In this document: piece by piece, positions 1-10,911 of the stretch | Numbering within the stretch: the first letter of the stretch is position 1 | How the letters are laid out: each line of letters begins with the position of its first letter | Assembly (NCBI GenBank): GCA_003971905.1 | Contig: RSEE01000175.1 | Location: forward strand, 1 to 36,594 | Origin: Moniliella sp. 'wahieum' | Lineage: Eukaryota; Basidiomycota; Moniliellomycetes; Moniliellales; Moniliellaceae | Direction: 5' to 3' | Length of the DNA: 36,594 nucleotides | Notes under the pieces: generated by a model | What the model was told of the DNA's origin: nothing | What the model saw: the letters and a program-made list of their open reading frames with translations, nothing else | Databases searched by the model: none | Translations under genes and position numbers: made by a program

Positions 1-17
1 AACCCTAACCCTAACCC
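1..17. repeat. Telomere repeat (CCCTAA)n
   Basis: The window opens with 2.8 units of CCCTAA and then passes directly into unique sequence. On the other strand this is TTAGGG, the usual telomere repeat of most filamentous fungi and animals. The short length suggests the assembly stops just inside the telomere. It fixes the orientation: the chromosome end is at the left. Confidence 0.9.
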
Positions 18-585
18 AACGAAACAGATCTGGAATAGGTCGAGGTTTGAGCCCTGTAGGTCGAGTAGAGGGTGATGTCACCGGTCAGACTTCCCACGGA
101 CGGTACTCGGTCAGTATTGGTCCGATTGAGATCCGGACCGGTGCTATCGCTTCTCCTGACCCAGCTCTACACACTGAGGTACTTCGATTGGGTCCTGGGT
201 CGGCGTTGAAGGGTGATGTTCACTCAGCGATATACGGTGACCGGTGATGTATGTCACCCACTTCTCTCCTATGACAGGTACCGATTCTACAAGGTGATCA
301 TGGATCTGAATACTGTCAGCTCATCTCCTGGACTGGGACTACTGATGTGGGAAGTGGGAGCTGGGGAGGCTGAGATCCCAAGTTGGCATGGTCGCATCCA
401 TCCTGGGTCCTATGGGTGGGGTCAAGTTAGGGCGGCACTGCCCACCAAGACCAGGCGTCGGATCGGAGTGAGAGTGGTAGGGGTGGATAGCTACAGCCTT
501 GGGCTACTCAAACTAACTCACTCCCGTGGTCTTCCAGTCAAAAGTTGTCTCAACCCTGAATGGGTGGGGTGGGCATGCCCTTGTA
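18..585. other. Subtelomeric stretch without a supported gene
   Basis: GC-rich, with several short reading frames but none with recognisable domains or a convincing start. Related fragments GATGTCACCGGT (about 75-86) and ACCGGTGATGT (about 240-250) form an inverted pair. A plus-strand frame at 213-653 ends in a translation of the rRNA fragment and is not credible as a gene. Confidence 0.5.
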
Positions 586-587
586 AC

Positions 588-649
<62 letters not shown>

Positions 650-704
650 TTAATTCGTGACGCGCATGAATGGATTAACGAGACTCCCACTGTCCCTATC
701 TACT
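586..704 (+). rRNA. Fragment of large-subunit (25/28S) rRNA
   Basis: From 586 to 704 the sequence follows the universally conserved LSU core that contains AGCGCGGGTAAACGGCGGG, CTCTTAAGGTAGCC and CCCACTGTCCCTATCTACT. Similarity starts and stops abruptly; the next conserved LSU bases (ATCTAGCGAAACC) are missing after 704. About three positions that are nearly invariant in fungi are changed (CATTTAATTCGTGACG and GAGACTCCC where CATCTAATTAGTGACG and GAGATTCCC are usual), so it is probably an inactive copy. It covers the region where R1, R2 and other 28S-specific retrotransposons insert. Function unknown; no rDNA unit is present. Confidence 0.9.
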
Positions 705-717
705 GTGTTCCTCTTTC

Positions 718-743
718 CCCCCCTCTCTCTTCAGAGAGGGGGG
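718..743. repeat. Perfect inverted repeat (hairpin) after the rRNA fragment
   Basis: Arms 718-728 (CCCCCCTCTCT) and 733-743 (AGAGAGGGGGG) pair over 11 bp around the 4-nt loop CTTC. It begins 14 nt past the end of the rRNA fragment. It could mark an insertion boundary or act as an RNA stem; the role is not known. Confidence 0.75.
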
Positions 744-1870
744 CTTAAGCACCCTTTCAAATCCAACCCTACTCACTAATTTCGGAGCGAAAAAAGAAAT
801 GAATTTGCCATTTGATCCCCCTTCTTGCGTCTCTACTGCGGCACCTCCATCTGTAGTAGGATGCCGACTTGTAGATATCCTGACTCTCTTCCGACATACT
901 GATCCTGAAAATACAGACTTAGACTGACCACTAGGGCGGTGCCCTGAGAGCACGCACCCGAGTAGTGTGTAATTCCCCTGCTGCCCCCGCACGGGGGGCT
1001 GCCCCCCGCCCCCCACGCCAGACCAATCAATACATGCCTCATATTTCCCTACTTGGCCCCACTCCTCTGCACGTTCTCCCTGACATCTTTCCTTTGGCAT
1101 GCACACAGCCCCATCCGTAGCTCCTTGGGTACTAACATACCTCGTCCCCACCGTTCACCACAGTAAAGAGCTACAGTCCATATAGTACCTACCATGTTTG
1201 ACCCCTCGCCCATGATCAGCCATTCATACCCCCACACTCTCACCCCCCCAGAGGTACTCCTTCACCCCCTCTACCACTCATACCAATACCATTCAGACGT
1301 AGCATCAACCGTTCACTAGGCGTGAGCCCCATCGACTCTCTCAATGCGAAGTACCAGAGAGCAGGCGAGCTCGGCAGTACAGTGGCTAACTAGGCCTGAG
1401 CCGGTAACCGCCTGGCCCATATCGTTCCAATCAGCATCCTGGCCGTCAGGCCCAACAACAACTGTCGCTCGCTCCCGAGGAGGGCAAGGCGATGAAAACA
1501 GAGATGCCCACGATTCTCGACACACAAACACGGTCCCCTTCAATCTGTTCATCCCAGGAAAACAAAACGAAGCCCAGGTTCGATCCGTCTGGATCGACCC
1601 CACACCGCAGGAAAAGCTTCCCGTGTGGAAATGATAAGACACAAGGGACATGGAAACGTAGTACAATAATGATCCTGCTCTAGCGGCGGTAGGGCAAGCC
1701 GCGTAAGTGTGCAGGTGGCCGATCACCGAGCTGAGCAGGCCCGACAGGACGCCACTAGAAGGCAGATCGGCTAGCGGAGCAGGAGTTGATGCGTCTGGCA
1801 AGTGTAGGTGAGCCAGAGCGCGACGCCCGGGAGGATACCGGCCTCGGCCACGCCGAGGGAGAGAGCCAGG
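744..1870. other. Subtelomeric stretch, no supported gene
   Basis: Short open frames occur on both strands; the longest is a minus-strand frame of 161 codons at 1316-1801. None shows a domain, a convincing start context or neighbouring exon pieces. Nothing else was recognised. Confidence 0.4.
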
Positions 1871-1877
1871 CGGACGA

Positions 1878-1884
1878 TATAAAA
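1878..1884 (+). promoter_or_regulatory. TATA box candidate for the 2129 gene
   Basis: TATAAAA lies in GACGATATAAAAACCGG, about 250 nt upstream of the ATG at 2129. A short ATG-started frame near 1914 (about 21 codons) lies between and could be an upstream ORF. Assignment is by position and motif only. Confidence 0.4.
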
Positions 1885-2128
1885 ACCGGGTTGTGACACG
1901 CGGGAGCCATCACATGACTGATCTGTGCGTGCCGGGGCTATCCCAGCAGCACCCCGGACCCCCGCGGGTTGCCTAGACTGCGGCTGTGGCGCTTCGCTCG
2001 TTCCCCTTCCCCCACCAACAGCAACAGTAGCCAACCCACCCTAGGGTGCTTCCTTGCATGCCCCGCCGCACCACCTCCGTCTACTCGAGCAGCGGCTACC
2101 CCTACCGCCACCAGCGACGCCACTGAGC

Positions 2129-3301
2129 ATGGCGTTGTGGCAGCAAGCACTGCTGCTGCTGCTGCTGCAAGCGCTCTCGTTCCTCCTCGCCAAGATGCTG
2201 GCGCCCATCCCGCTGCTCCTCGTCTCCTGGGGCATGCTCGCGTACTGGGCAGCGTGTGTTCTCACCTGGGCCATGGCACGGGGGCGCGCCTACCTCTCCC
2301 CGCCTCCGCCGCTTCGCGTGGGTGGGAACTCGTCCCGGACGGAGTGCGGTCCTGGCCGGACCCCGGCGTGTTCCGCTTCCTCCCCGAGGTACGCCGCGAC
2401 GCGCGAGCAGACGTGGGGCGGGTGTGCGGTGTGGGGCGCGAGATCATGGGAGAGTCAAAGGCTGAGGTGTTTGAGTGCAAACTGCGATGGATGCAGAAGG
2501 CCAATGCGGCATTTGCCCGGCGCGCGCCCGTAGAGGAACGCGTGCCACTCTATGTCAAGGCCGACTTGTTCTACGCTGACCACCCGAGCCCCAAGATTCA
2601 GAGGAAAATGCAGCAGCAAACTATCCAGTTTCTCCTTGATTCCACGTGCCGTGTACCCCCCCGCCCCCGGCCCCAGCCCGGGTCAGGCGGCGGTGAAACT
2701 GACTCGGCATGCGACCTACCCGAGCGGCATCTTCAGCCTATTGCCGCAAGACCAACCCGAGGGCTACATCCAGATCCAGATCGACGCCAACGCTCTCCTG
2801 CCCGAGACGCACAAGAGCTTGAGCCTTGTCTACGATTACCAAACCGTCCGTGTCTTTTCGCACGAGGAGTGGGAGCGCCTGCAATCCCTCGCGGCCATTG
2901 CCAACGACCCGGCCCATACCACGCCCGCCCAGCGCGCCGCGGCCTATACCGCCTTGGGGGGGGTGGCGGGACACGCGCTGCTTGTTTCGGCATTGTGGGA
3001 TCCAGCCCGCGACGCCCGTCGTGCGCGGCTTGTATGGGCCGCTATTGCCACAGTCGTAGCGGCAGCAGTGGCGGCCGGGCTACGCACAGCTCTCGCTCCT
3101 GCTCCCACTCTCACTCCCACTCCCACCCACTCCGGCTCCCTAGCTTGGGATGGAATCTGTGGCGGACCTTACTGGGGCCTCATTGCGCCTCCCCTCATGC
3201 ATGCAGTGGACATTTTCTGTTCTGGCGCCTGGCAGCCTTGCCCCCCTCAGATAGACTGCATCATTTTGCTGGTTGCTTTGCTTCGCTTTGCTTTGCGTTG
3301 A
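2129..3301 (+). CDS. Hypothetical multi-pass membrane protein (frameshifted)
   Basis: I do not recognise the family. The ATG at 2129 starts a leucine-rich N-terminus with two likely membrane segments (about residues 5-25 and 30-50). The frame then shifts near 2315 and again at the C-run around 2650-2665. The joined reading keeps natural composition: a charged central part containing EVFECKLRWMQKANAAF and LYVKADLFYADHPSPK, then FSLLPQDQPEGYIQIQIDA and VYDYQTVRVFSHEEWERL, and a third membrane segment rich in Ala and Val (about 3025-3080). The stop at 3301 follows a hydrophobic tail. Length would be about 390 residues. It sits between the telomere and the RecQ-helicase remnant, convergent with the latter, so it may belong to a subtelomeric gene family. 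Both frameshifts fall in G- or C-rich runs and may be sequence errors. Confidence 0.45.
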
Positions 3302-3736
3302 TCTGACTTGTTGGATTGCTTGGTTGTGGGGGGTGAAACCACAATGGAGGAGAGGGGCAGAGCGGGCAACGAGACCGGCGCGTCTGTGCCCCCCCCCCGG
3401 ACCAAAGACGGGATGTGATCGCCCAAGGCGAGGGGGATAGGCAGTGGAACGAGCGGGAGTTGAGCCGTGGGCGGAAGAGCAGCCGTAGCACACGAGGTTG
3501 TCTGACGATACGAAACGGCAGTACCCCGGCCAGCGGGACAAAAAGCAGGTGGAATGGTCAGAGAGTACGCGGACTCATGCGTACAGACGGGTGGGTCGAG
3601 CCAAGGTAGCGGGCGTGTGGGGGCACCATCAAATACCCCCACGCTGCCGGCCGATCGGTGCATTATGTCCTGGCACGTGCTATTCCGCCTGCTGCGACGT
3701 TCCGCCACTGCCGGCGCCTGGGCCCCGCACTCGGCC
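3302..3736. other. Between two convergent genes; no supported gene
   Basis: Contains C- and G-runs (for example 3390-3400) and overlapping frames on both strands. Part of it may be the 3' continuation of the minus-strand helicase remnant, whose frame is lost near 3737. No domain was recognised. Confidence 0.35.
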
Positions 3737-5487
3737 TTAAACGCAACCGCCGCTGCGTGGCTGCCCACTCCCGCCAGCCTCCCGCCAAGGTGCTTTGAGG
3801 CGGGACCCGATCTGAGTAGCAGGCCACGCCAGCTCGTTCACCGCTGCACACTCTTCCACCGCGTGGTCACTCCACCGCCGCCATGGCTCCGACAGCTGCA
3901 ACCCAAAACACAGCGGACACCCCTTGATCCCCGTCCTCTCCGACCCCTTTCTCATCTCGAACAGTGTCACCACATGGCCCAGCGTGGCTGCCTTCAAACC
4001 CCAATCGGGCCCCGGGGGAGCTGCTGGAGGGGGTGCGGGTAGGGCGGGGGCAGCGGCCGTGCCCGCTCGAGCCGCTTGCCCAGGTGGGTTGTGCTGTATG
4101 TCCAGGCACTGTGCTTGGCCCGGCGTGTGCGGGCTGAGCGCTGAGGCAGGATCCCTTCTGTCACCTGGTCCCACACCTCCACCGGGATTGGGTCCAACTG
4201 CGCCTCCAAGCTGTCCTACGAGCTCCGCCTCCAAGGTCCGGACCCGCTTGTGGGCCACTGCCTCCAGTGTAGGGTCCGGTCCGCGCTTGCTGCCTGACGC
4301 AGCTGCACCAGCGGGCAAGATGGGTTTGAGTTGCGTCCTTTGCCCCGCGTCCTGAGCCGGCATGGTGGGACGGACGCTTGGTACGTTGTCCTCGTGCGTG
4401 CCGTGTGCGCCATCGGCTTGTTGCTGACCATCTTCATTTCCAGGTCTTCGTCTTGTTCCGTTTGCCGAGCGAGGGAAACGCCAACATGGTGTGCATTCTG
4501 ATTATTCTCTGCGCGATGGCAATCCTCCAAGACGATTGCCCTGCGCTCCTCGTCAGTCTGCTTCCAACGCGGAGATGGTGGGCGGGGTGTTGGATTCCGA
4601 TCCGGCACCTGGGCCTCCTGCCATGTTCGAACGACCGGCTGGTCATCCATTCCCTGTTGTTGTGGGTGCCACCGCGGAGAGAGAGCGTGGCGATGAGTCG
4701 CAGGCTCCTCGGTGGGCTGACGACGAGGCGCGCTACTGATTTCCAAAGGTGGCAAGTCGTCGGCTGGGCCTGGACCATACAGGGGCGCGTCGTGCGGGAG
4801 CCAGGGTGGAGACTGCTCGTCGCGCTGCCTGGTCGCTGCTGCTGGCACCATGCGCGGGGGAAGAAGAATGGGTGACAGCTCGGCACGCGGTGGGCGCAGC
4901 ATGGGCCTCGTCGCTCGCATGCTGTACACTTGCGGGCTCCCTCTACGTCCTGGCACCGCAGTGGCTATCATGTCGCCCTGCTTGTTGGGCCAACAAGCAG
5001 CGCGGCCGGCTGCCTGGATCAAGTCCAGTCCGGTAAATGGCACACCGAGCCAGATGACCATACAGTCGCCCGCGCCCGTTTGCGCCAACTGACTGACTGT
5101 AACGAGCAGGACACGCGTGCCGGCCCGGAGCGGGTTGGCTTCGGGAGCGCCGCCGTGCCATGTCCGGAAGGGCAGGTCGTGCCTCCGCAAGCGGTTCTCA
5201 TAGTAACCCGGTGTTACGCTCCTGTTTTCGCTCTTCCTCGACTTGCTTCTCGCTTGGAGCCGTCGGTTGAACCATTGCACACGGGATACATCCTCCGCTC
5301 GCGAGTCACTGGTCACTGTCGCTCCCTGGCCCGCATTCTCCGAACCCCGATTGCAGCCCGCGCGGCACAGTTCCATCCCACAGTCCTTAACAACCTTCCT
5401 GAGGCGCGATGTGCGTCGAATTGTTGCCACGTCACCCACCGGTGCCTTGCCCGATTCGTAGATGTGAAAGCTAGACCCTAAAGTTGC
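3737..5487 (-). pseudogene. Telomere-linked RecQ-type helicase remnant (C-terminal half)
   Basis: Reading leftwards from 5487, a reading frame of about 400 codons looks like the second half of a RecQ helicase core. RVLLVTVSQLAQTGAG and CMVIWLGVPFTGLDLIQAAG match the motif V-VI region (T-x(5)-G, VI-x-G-x-P, D-x-IQ-x-AGRA). A low-complexity linker follows, then after a one-base shift near 4350 a segment with GCPLCFGLQ and DHAVEECAAV, a CxxC-H-C zinc-binding pattern of the kind found at the end of fungal subtelomeric helicases. The N-terminal half (ATPase motifs I-III) is absent. Motif VI reads GRAACW where RecQ proteins have GRAGRDG, so the arginine-finger position is Cys. Transcription would run toward the telomere. 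At 5470-5487 TCTAG just before CTTTCAC could be a splice acceptor. Family assignment is by pattern only; truncation and the changed motif suggest it is inactive. Confidence 0.6.
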
Positions 5488-5814
5488 GCCGGCGTGTTCA
5501 CCCCTGTCCCACTGCTTGTTCTGTCCTTGGGGTTATTATACAGTCGATAAAGCTAACACTTAGGTGAAGCGGCGCGGATAACAGGAGGTGAGGAGGAAGC
5601 GACCGGACCAATATGCTTTGGTGGGGTTTTGCGCTTCTGCGGCTAAGTGTTGCATTCCTTTGGCGCGGTTGGGAAGTTTATCGCCTCCAGGCTCGAGCAC
5701 ACACAAGAGCATGATATGAGCGGGAGAGTGAGGAAGGGAGCACTTGACGACCTGCGAATCGGAACGGAGTTGGGACGACGACCTCTCATAGGATAACTGC
5801 AAGCTCAACTCACA
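5488..5814. promoter_or_regulatory. Upstream region of the OPT transporter gene
   Basis: No gene. It contains a weak TATA-like TTATTATAC (about 5533-5541). The ATG at 5815 has the context CAACTCACAATGA, with A at -3. No other element was recognised. Confidence 0.35.
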
Positions 5815-8629
5815 ATGACTGTGATTCGCCACCACCAACAACAACAACAGCAACAACAACAACAACAACAACGCCACAAGCAAAACAAAGGCCTATACAT
5901 CATGTCGACTCCTCGCTCGAGCGAGCCCAACGAAACAGATGAGGAACGGACCAACAAAATTTCCAAAGGCTCGGACCTTCCGTCCACGCCGGATGGTGCT
6001 ATCGGCTCTCTTCGGCCTCTCACAATTGATAGCATAACACCAACAAACCATGCAACGTACCAGCATACTACCCCATTTTCGTTTACAAACACAGTCGAGG
6101 ACGACAACGAGAATGGGATCGAAACAGAGTCGCTCTTGGAAAACGCGCTCTATCACAACGACCCACTCCTGAGTCGACATGATGAACCCTCTGGGATACG
6201 ATCCGCGACAAACGACAACCAGGGATCGGGATGAGTGGGGTGAAAGCACCAACAATGCAGATGAAAACGACACAGACGAAGAGAAGGATCTGGACTTGGC
6301 TGATGCGCGTGTACGTGCCGTCGTGCCTAACGAAGACGACCCAGACATGCCATTCAATACGATCCGCACCTGGCTGCTTTCCATTGTGCTGGCCCTAGGC
6401 CTGACCACCGCCCTCATGGCTATGGAGATCCGCGGAGACTGGACCAACCCACAGACCTTTGTATCTACAAGTGCGGTGTTGGTACAGCCATTCACCTACT
6501 GTTTGGGCTTCGCGCTATCGAAAATACCATATCCATCGCACTGGCCCTGGCTTGGTTCATCAACCCGGGCCCGTTTAACCTCAAGGAACATACGTGCGTC
6601 CCAACTTCCGGGAAGTTGAGGTTGCAGGGAAGGAGACCTCTGTCTGACACGTGTGATTGTTTCGCGCAGAATCTGCACCATCGTCGCTGCGGTTGCCATG
6701 GGACCCAACCTAACCTTGCAATACTTGGCTGGAATGTCTCTATTGGCGGAGAGTTACACAAAACAAGCGAACACATTCCCACCCGGATCCTCTTTCTTAT
6801 CTATCTCTCGACCCCATTCTTTGGATTTGCCTTGGCCGGTCTCGCCACGCGTCTTCTCATTTGGCCTGGTGAGCTGCTTTATCCTCAGCAGCTTCAGACC
6901 AGTGCAATGTTGACGGCTTTACACGGGGTTCGCCGTGGTAACTGGAACCGTCGCCGTGTCTTCTGGATTGTGGCGACGGTCATATTCGTCTGGCACTGGA
7001 TCCCCCTATTCTTCTACCAACCTCTGGCAACGTTCCAGTGGCCAACGTGGATTGCGCCGTCCAACTTTGTGGTCAATCTATTGTTTGATGCAACGGGTGG
7101 CATGGGATGGTCTTTTTGGTGCCTGGACTGGACGGGAGTGATCACGGCGTTGAGTTCACCCTTGATCGTCCCATGGGACGCGTTGGTCAACGTATTTTGT
7201 GGCTTCGCTGTTGCCATGTGGGTCATTTCCCTGCCGATGTTTTTCACCAACAAAAACCTAGCGGCCTGCGTTCCCTATATCGTTATGAGCGTGACTTGGT
7301 ACCCACAGCTGCAAACCACCGACATGCATGCCAACCACTTGCCCCAAGACATGGATCTAGATCTCCCCCAATTTGATTCACCCGACCCACCCCAGGGATA
7401 CTTTCCTGCCACAACCGTCATGACCATAGCGTTTTCCTATGCTGCCGGCACCGCCTTGCTCGTGCACACCCCGCTTTTCCATGGCGGCGACCTACGCCGC
7501 TGGTGGAAAGTGTCCAACGTGGCTGAGTCACTGACCCCCACGCGCGCCAACTCGCACGCTACCCGTCTGTTCCCACCTGGTGGTACCTGTGCTTGCTCCT
7601 GGCTGCCTTTGTCCTTGCCATCCGATGGTGCACGTGTACCACACATCGGTACCGGTTTGGGCGATTGTGCTTGCCCTCGCGCTGGCTGCAATCTTCATTA
7701 TTCCAGTGAGCATTGTGGCGGGCCGGACGTCGGTGGAGTTGACGTGTGTGGAGCACTTGGCGACGTTGATTGTTAGTGCTTCTCTGCCTGGGCACACAAC
7801 CATCCTCCCGCTCTTTCAGCTATGTTGCGGGGGGAGCATCCAGCAGGCATTGCTCTACTGTGGCTGTTCCAAACTGGCACTCTACTTTAAGATCCCACCA
7901 CGGATCACCTTCTTTGTACTCGTTGGAACCCAATTGGCCTGCTCGGTGTTGCAAAGTGGAATCTGGGTGGGATGGAGTTCCGATTCGCTGACGATCACTC
8001 AGGAAGCCAACACGAAGGTTACAGGGTTGTACGATCCCATATACTGGACTGGCGTTGGGCTTCACAAGAACGGCTTCCTGCACCAATACCAGTGGACTCT
8101 GTACTTTTTCCTTATTGGCGCAGTCGCCCCACTGCTCTTGCACCTTGCCGGACGCATGTCCCCTCACTTGAATCACGTTGCTCACCTCCGCTCGATCCAT
8201 TGGCCGCTTCTTTGGCGGTATATCGCAAGCCTCAATTTTGCTGCAGTTTGCTGGACCGCCTGGTTTTTCTGGGGGTCTGTCACTCACCTACTGTTCTCCG
8301 TCGTCGGCACTTGAATTATTGGATTGCGTACGCCCACTACTCTCTCTTCCCTTTGTATTGTTCCAAGGATGAATATGTGGCTAACTCTCTTTTCTAACAA
8401 AATCTCTGGATTGGTTATCGGCAGGATGAATTACATTCTCTCTGCCGCTGCTTCTGTGGGATGTTCGCTCTGTGCAGCCATTATCACGGCCATGCAGTAT
8501 GGTACAGACGGCACTGACACCCGCTTTACCCGCTTCCTCGATCACCTGCAAAACCTTGGGCCTCACAACGACTACGGCGATACCGGCGAAAAATCTCTGG
8601 TCTGGAACGACACGTGTTTTCCCAAATAG
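5815..8629 (+). CDS. Oligopeptide transporter, OPT family
   Basis: Proton-coupled uptake of small peptides or related metal chelates across the plasma membrane is the known role of the family. The N-tail begins with poly-Gln and is Ser/Thr/Asp-rich (a second possible Met lies at 5901). Family landmarks follow in order: DDPDMPFNTIRTW, NPGPFNLKEHT, FFGFALAGLATRLLIWP, GGMGWSFWCLDWTGV, SPLIVPWDALVNV, KIPPRITFFVLVGT and MNYILSAAASVG, with many hydrophobic segments between. Two introns are clear: 6594-6669 (GTGCGT...GCAG, joining EHT to ICTIV) and 8328-8424 (GTACGC...GGCTAAC...GCAG, joining NYWI-A to MNYIL). The frame also shifts near 6200, 6490, 6780, 7530 and 8310 without intron borders, most likely sequence errors. 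Total length would be about 850-880 residues, within the family range. The stop is TAG at 8627. Confidence 0.85.
5831..5872. repeat. CAA trinucleotide repeat (poly-Gln)
   Basis: A run of about 14 CAA/CAG/CCA units near the start of the transporter gene encodes 12-13 glutamines. If translation starts at the inner Met (5901) the repeat lies in the 5' leader instead. Confidence 0.85.
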
Positions 8630-9580
8630 AACGTGGCTCCCACCGTGACCTAGTTGTCCCCTTACGAAACCAGCCTGAGACCGTCGGCAGGTCTCTGCAT
8701 CAACGACGGAATCCCTTTCACCCTGCCTTGTTTTTCTGTCTGGCCATCCAATCGCGATGGCATCAGAGTTGTTCTCCCATCCGTCTCTCTGTGCATTCTT
8801 CTTTCTGGTTAGTGGGACAATCGGGCCTCGAACCAATCAGGAACGAGACCCCGTAAACCACATTTTGGCCTTCATTACGATACCACGCGCCACGACTTCT
8901 TCCATCCGGTGAATATGAGAAACGCGCTGTAACCGAGTTGATGCTAAACAAGCTCTTTGAGTCCTTATATATAGTCAGTACGGACCGCTATCGGAGACGG
9001 AATACCTGGACAGTGTCTCATGTATACGAATATAGCGGTGATTGGGAAACGGGAGAATGCGTGTTTTTACAGACCTTATGTGTATCTCGTTGCCTGCCAC
9101 GGCACAGGGATTGTAAAGAAATAGTCAAGACTACTTAGAGAGCTCAGTCCCTATATGTGGTGACGCTGACTGATACGTTTCATACGCTGCTGCCTGTAAC
9201 AGTCGGGGCTAAACGAGGGAGACCAAGGTCCTGTCAGAGGCGGGGGGAAAGGCGAGATCGTTCGTGGGAGGAAACAGAAGGCATCAGGCAGAGAACAGAA
9301 GCAAAAGGGAAGGGAAAGAGCGAGAGACACAGGATGCGGAATTGGAAATTGGAGCGAGCTTAGTCATTCGGTGACACTGCCGTGGGTCAGATGTCCTGTT
9401 CTGACATGGGGATTGTAAGGGGTTTGCCGGCTTTCCCCAGAGGAGACCTTCCCTGCCCATCGGAGACAAGACTCACGGAGGACATCCAAGGTTCAAAGAA
9501 TATAGGCGTGAACGTAGGCGGTTCTCGCGAGTAATTGTCCCTTGCTATCCGTCAAGGAGAGCCAGCTAGCGTCCAAGAAG
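8630..9580. other. No supported gene
   Basis: The 3' flank of the transporter gene. Short frames occur on both strands without domains. A purine-rich stretch lies at 9230-9350. No tRNA or repeat was recognised. Confidence 0.4.
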
Positions 9581-9582
9581 GA

Positions 9583-10405
9583 TTACCCACGCGACGACGC
9601 CACTGTGGCGATCAATCGTGCATACCGAATGCGATCCGCAGTGTTAGCATGGCCCGACAAGGGGAGCAGGACCTGCTCCGGAGAGCAGGAAAGAGCTTGG
9701 TTGGTTGGTGGATGTGAGAGCTGCTCCCAATACTGCGCCAGCACATGTTCCACATGTCCACACTGGCTGAGGGCTGACGCCAACCCCAACGCGCAGCTGA
9801 TCAGTCTCCAATCCGATACCCGCGCCCAGTGTTCAGTGACCTGGCACTGAGCCACAATCGCTACTCCGTTCCGCTCTGTCCCACAGTTGATAAACAGTGT
9901 GGATGCCTCGGCTGCACACCTGTCGGTAGCCTAGCCGTTCTCGCAACCATGTGCCCTGCACGCGACCAGCACCTCCCAGCGTGTACCCTCAACTGTTGCG
10001 CGCACTGGTCGCCAGCAGCATTGTTCACCGTGTCTGTGGCCCCAGGCCACCGCGCACGATGTCGGAGCAAGGTAACAAGTCAGACTCCTTCTGGTCATGA
10101 AGCTGGCCCACCTCTCAACATCGATTTGTGGTCAATAGAGCGTGTTGGTAGACCCAAGCGGCATGCCAACAAAAGCATGGCCCACTTCGTCTCACCTGGG
10201 AATCATATACAAATGTTGCCTGTAAGCGCTGCATTCTCCGCTCTTTCACCTGCACATGCAGACGGGCTTTGGGCATCATGACATGATCAGCATCACCCAG
10301 CTTAGCTTTAAACACCCACTCGAGACTCCTGAACCATCCTCTAGCTCCATGATGTAGAGCTCCCACATCTTGTCTCGGTCGATCAGTCAGGTCTCTCGTT
10401 GACAT
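9583..10405 (-). mobile_element. Probable decayed Ty1/Copia-type retroelement fragment
   Basis: A minus-strand frame at 10115-10405 contains SLEWVFKAKLGDADHVMMPK followed by ARLHVQ. This resembles the start of the Copia reverse transcriptase, where W-V-F-K-x-K, an aspartate-containing spacer and K-A-R-L-V-x-x-G are the usual landmarks. Further along the same strand (9583-9855) lies a frame with LGLASALSQCGHVEHVLAQY that could be the later RT/RNase H part, but the match is weak. No LTRs, primer-binding site, integrase or intact catalytic YVDD motif were seen. Stops and frame changes separate the pieces. It could be a chance resemblance; the WVFK...KAR spacing is the main support. Confidence 0.4.
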
Positions 10406-10885
10406 GCATAGCGAACCGATAGCAGGTTTAACAATGAATCAGTGATAATCACTATCCTTCTTCTCCGCCTCTGCTTGCGTCAGAGACTATCCTGCGCTGG
10501 AACCGGCACCAGTTACTTGCTGCTCAATCGAAACATAATCCACGGCGTTCGCATCCGATATCTTTTTGATTCGGTGGTGATCCCCCGGCCGGGACTCCAA
10601 CACACATCGGTAAGGAAATGCTGGGAGTCATGTGCACATGAATTCTCATCCCGCGTACCATGCCGCGCGATAAACTCAGGGATAGGATATATGACTAGAG
10701 TGGGTCAAACGTCTTGTATTACATCCCTATTAATCAGCCCCGGTGAGAATCAAACTGACCGGGGGGTCCGTGATCATGTTCGAACGGCCCCGAGCCTCGC
10801 GCCAGATTCTATGATCTCACTGTATTCCTCTTTTATCTAATGGACCTTGCACCTGCAGTGCATGTCGTTTGTATTGCATGCAATC

Positions 10886-10911
10886 CCTCGCCCCCCCGCC
10901 CCCCCGCCCCC
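10886..10911. repeat. C-rich homopolymer tract
   Basis: Three C-runs separated by single G (C7-G-C7-G-C5) followed by A7. The opposite strand is a G-run capable of stacking. Length is probably inexact. Confidence 0.6.

Noticed and set aside
213..653. Open frame of 146 codons ending in ...NYDSLKVAKCLVI
   Set aside because: Its last third is a translation of the conserved LSU rRNA core, a common source of false proteins. The first part has no recognised domain.
1570..1610. tRNA T-arm-like GGTTCGATCC near 1580; similar strings near 8830, 10740 and 13345
   Set aside because: No matching acceptor, D-arm or anticodon stem could be laid out at any of them.
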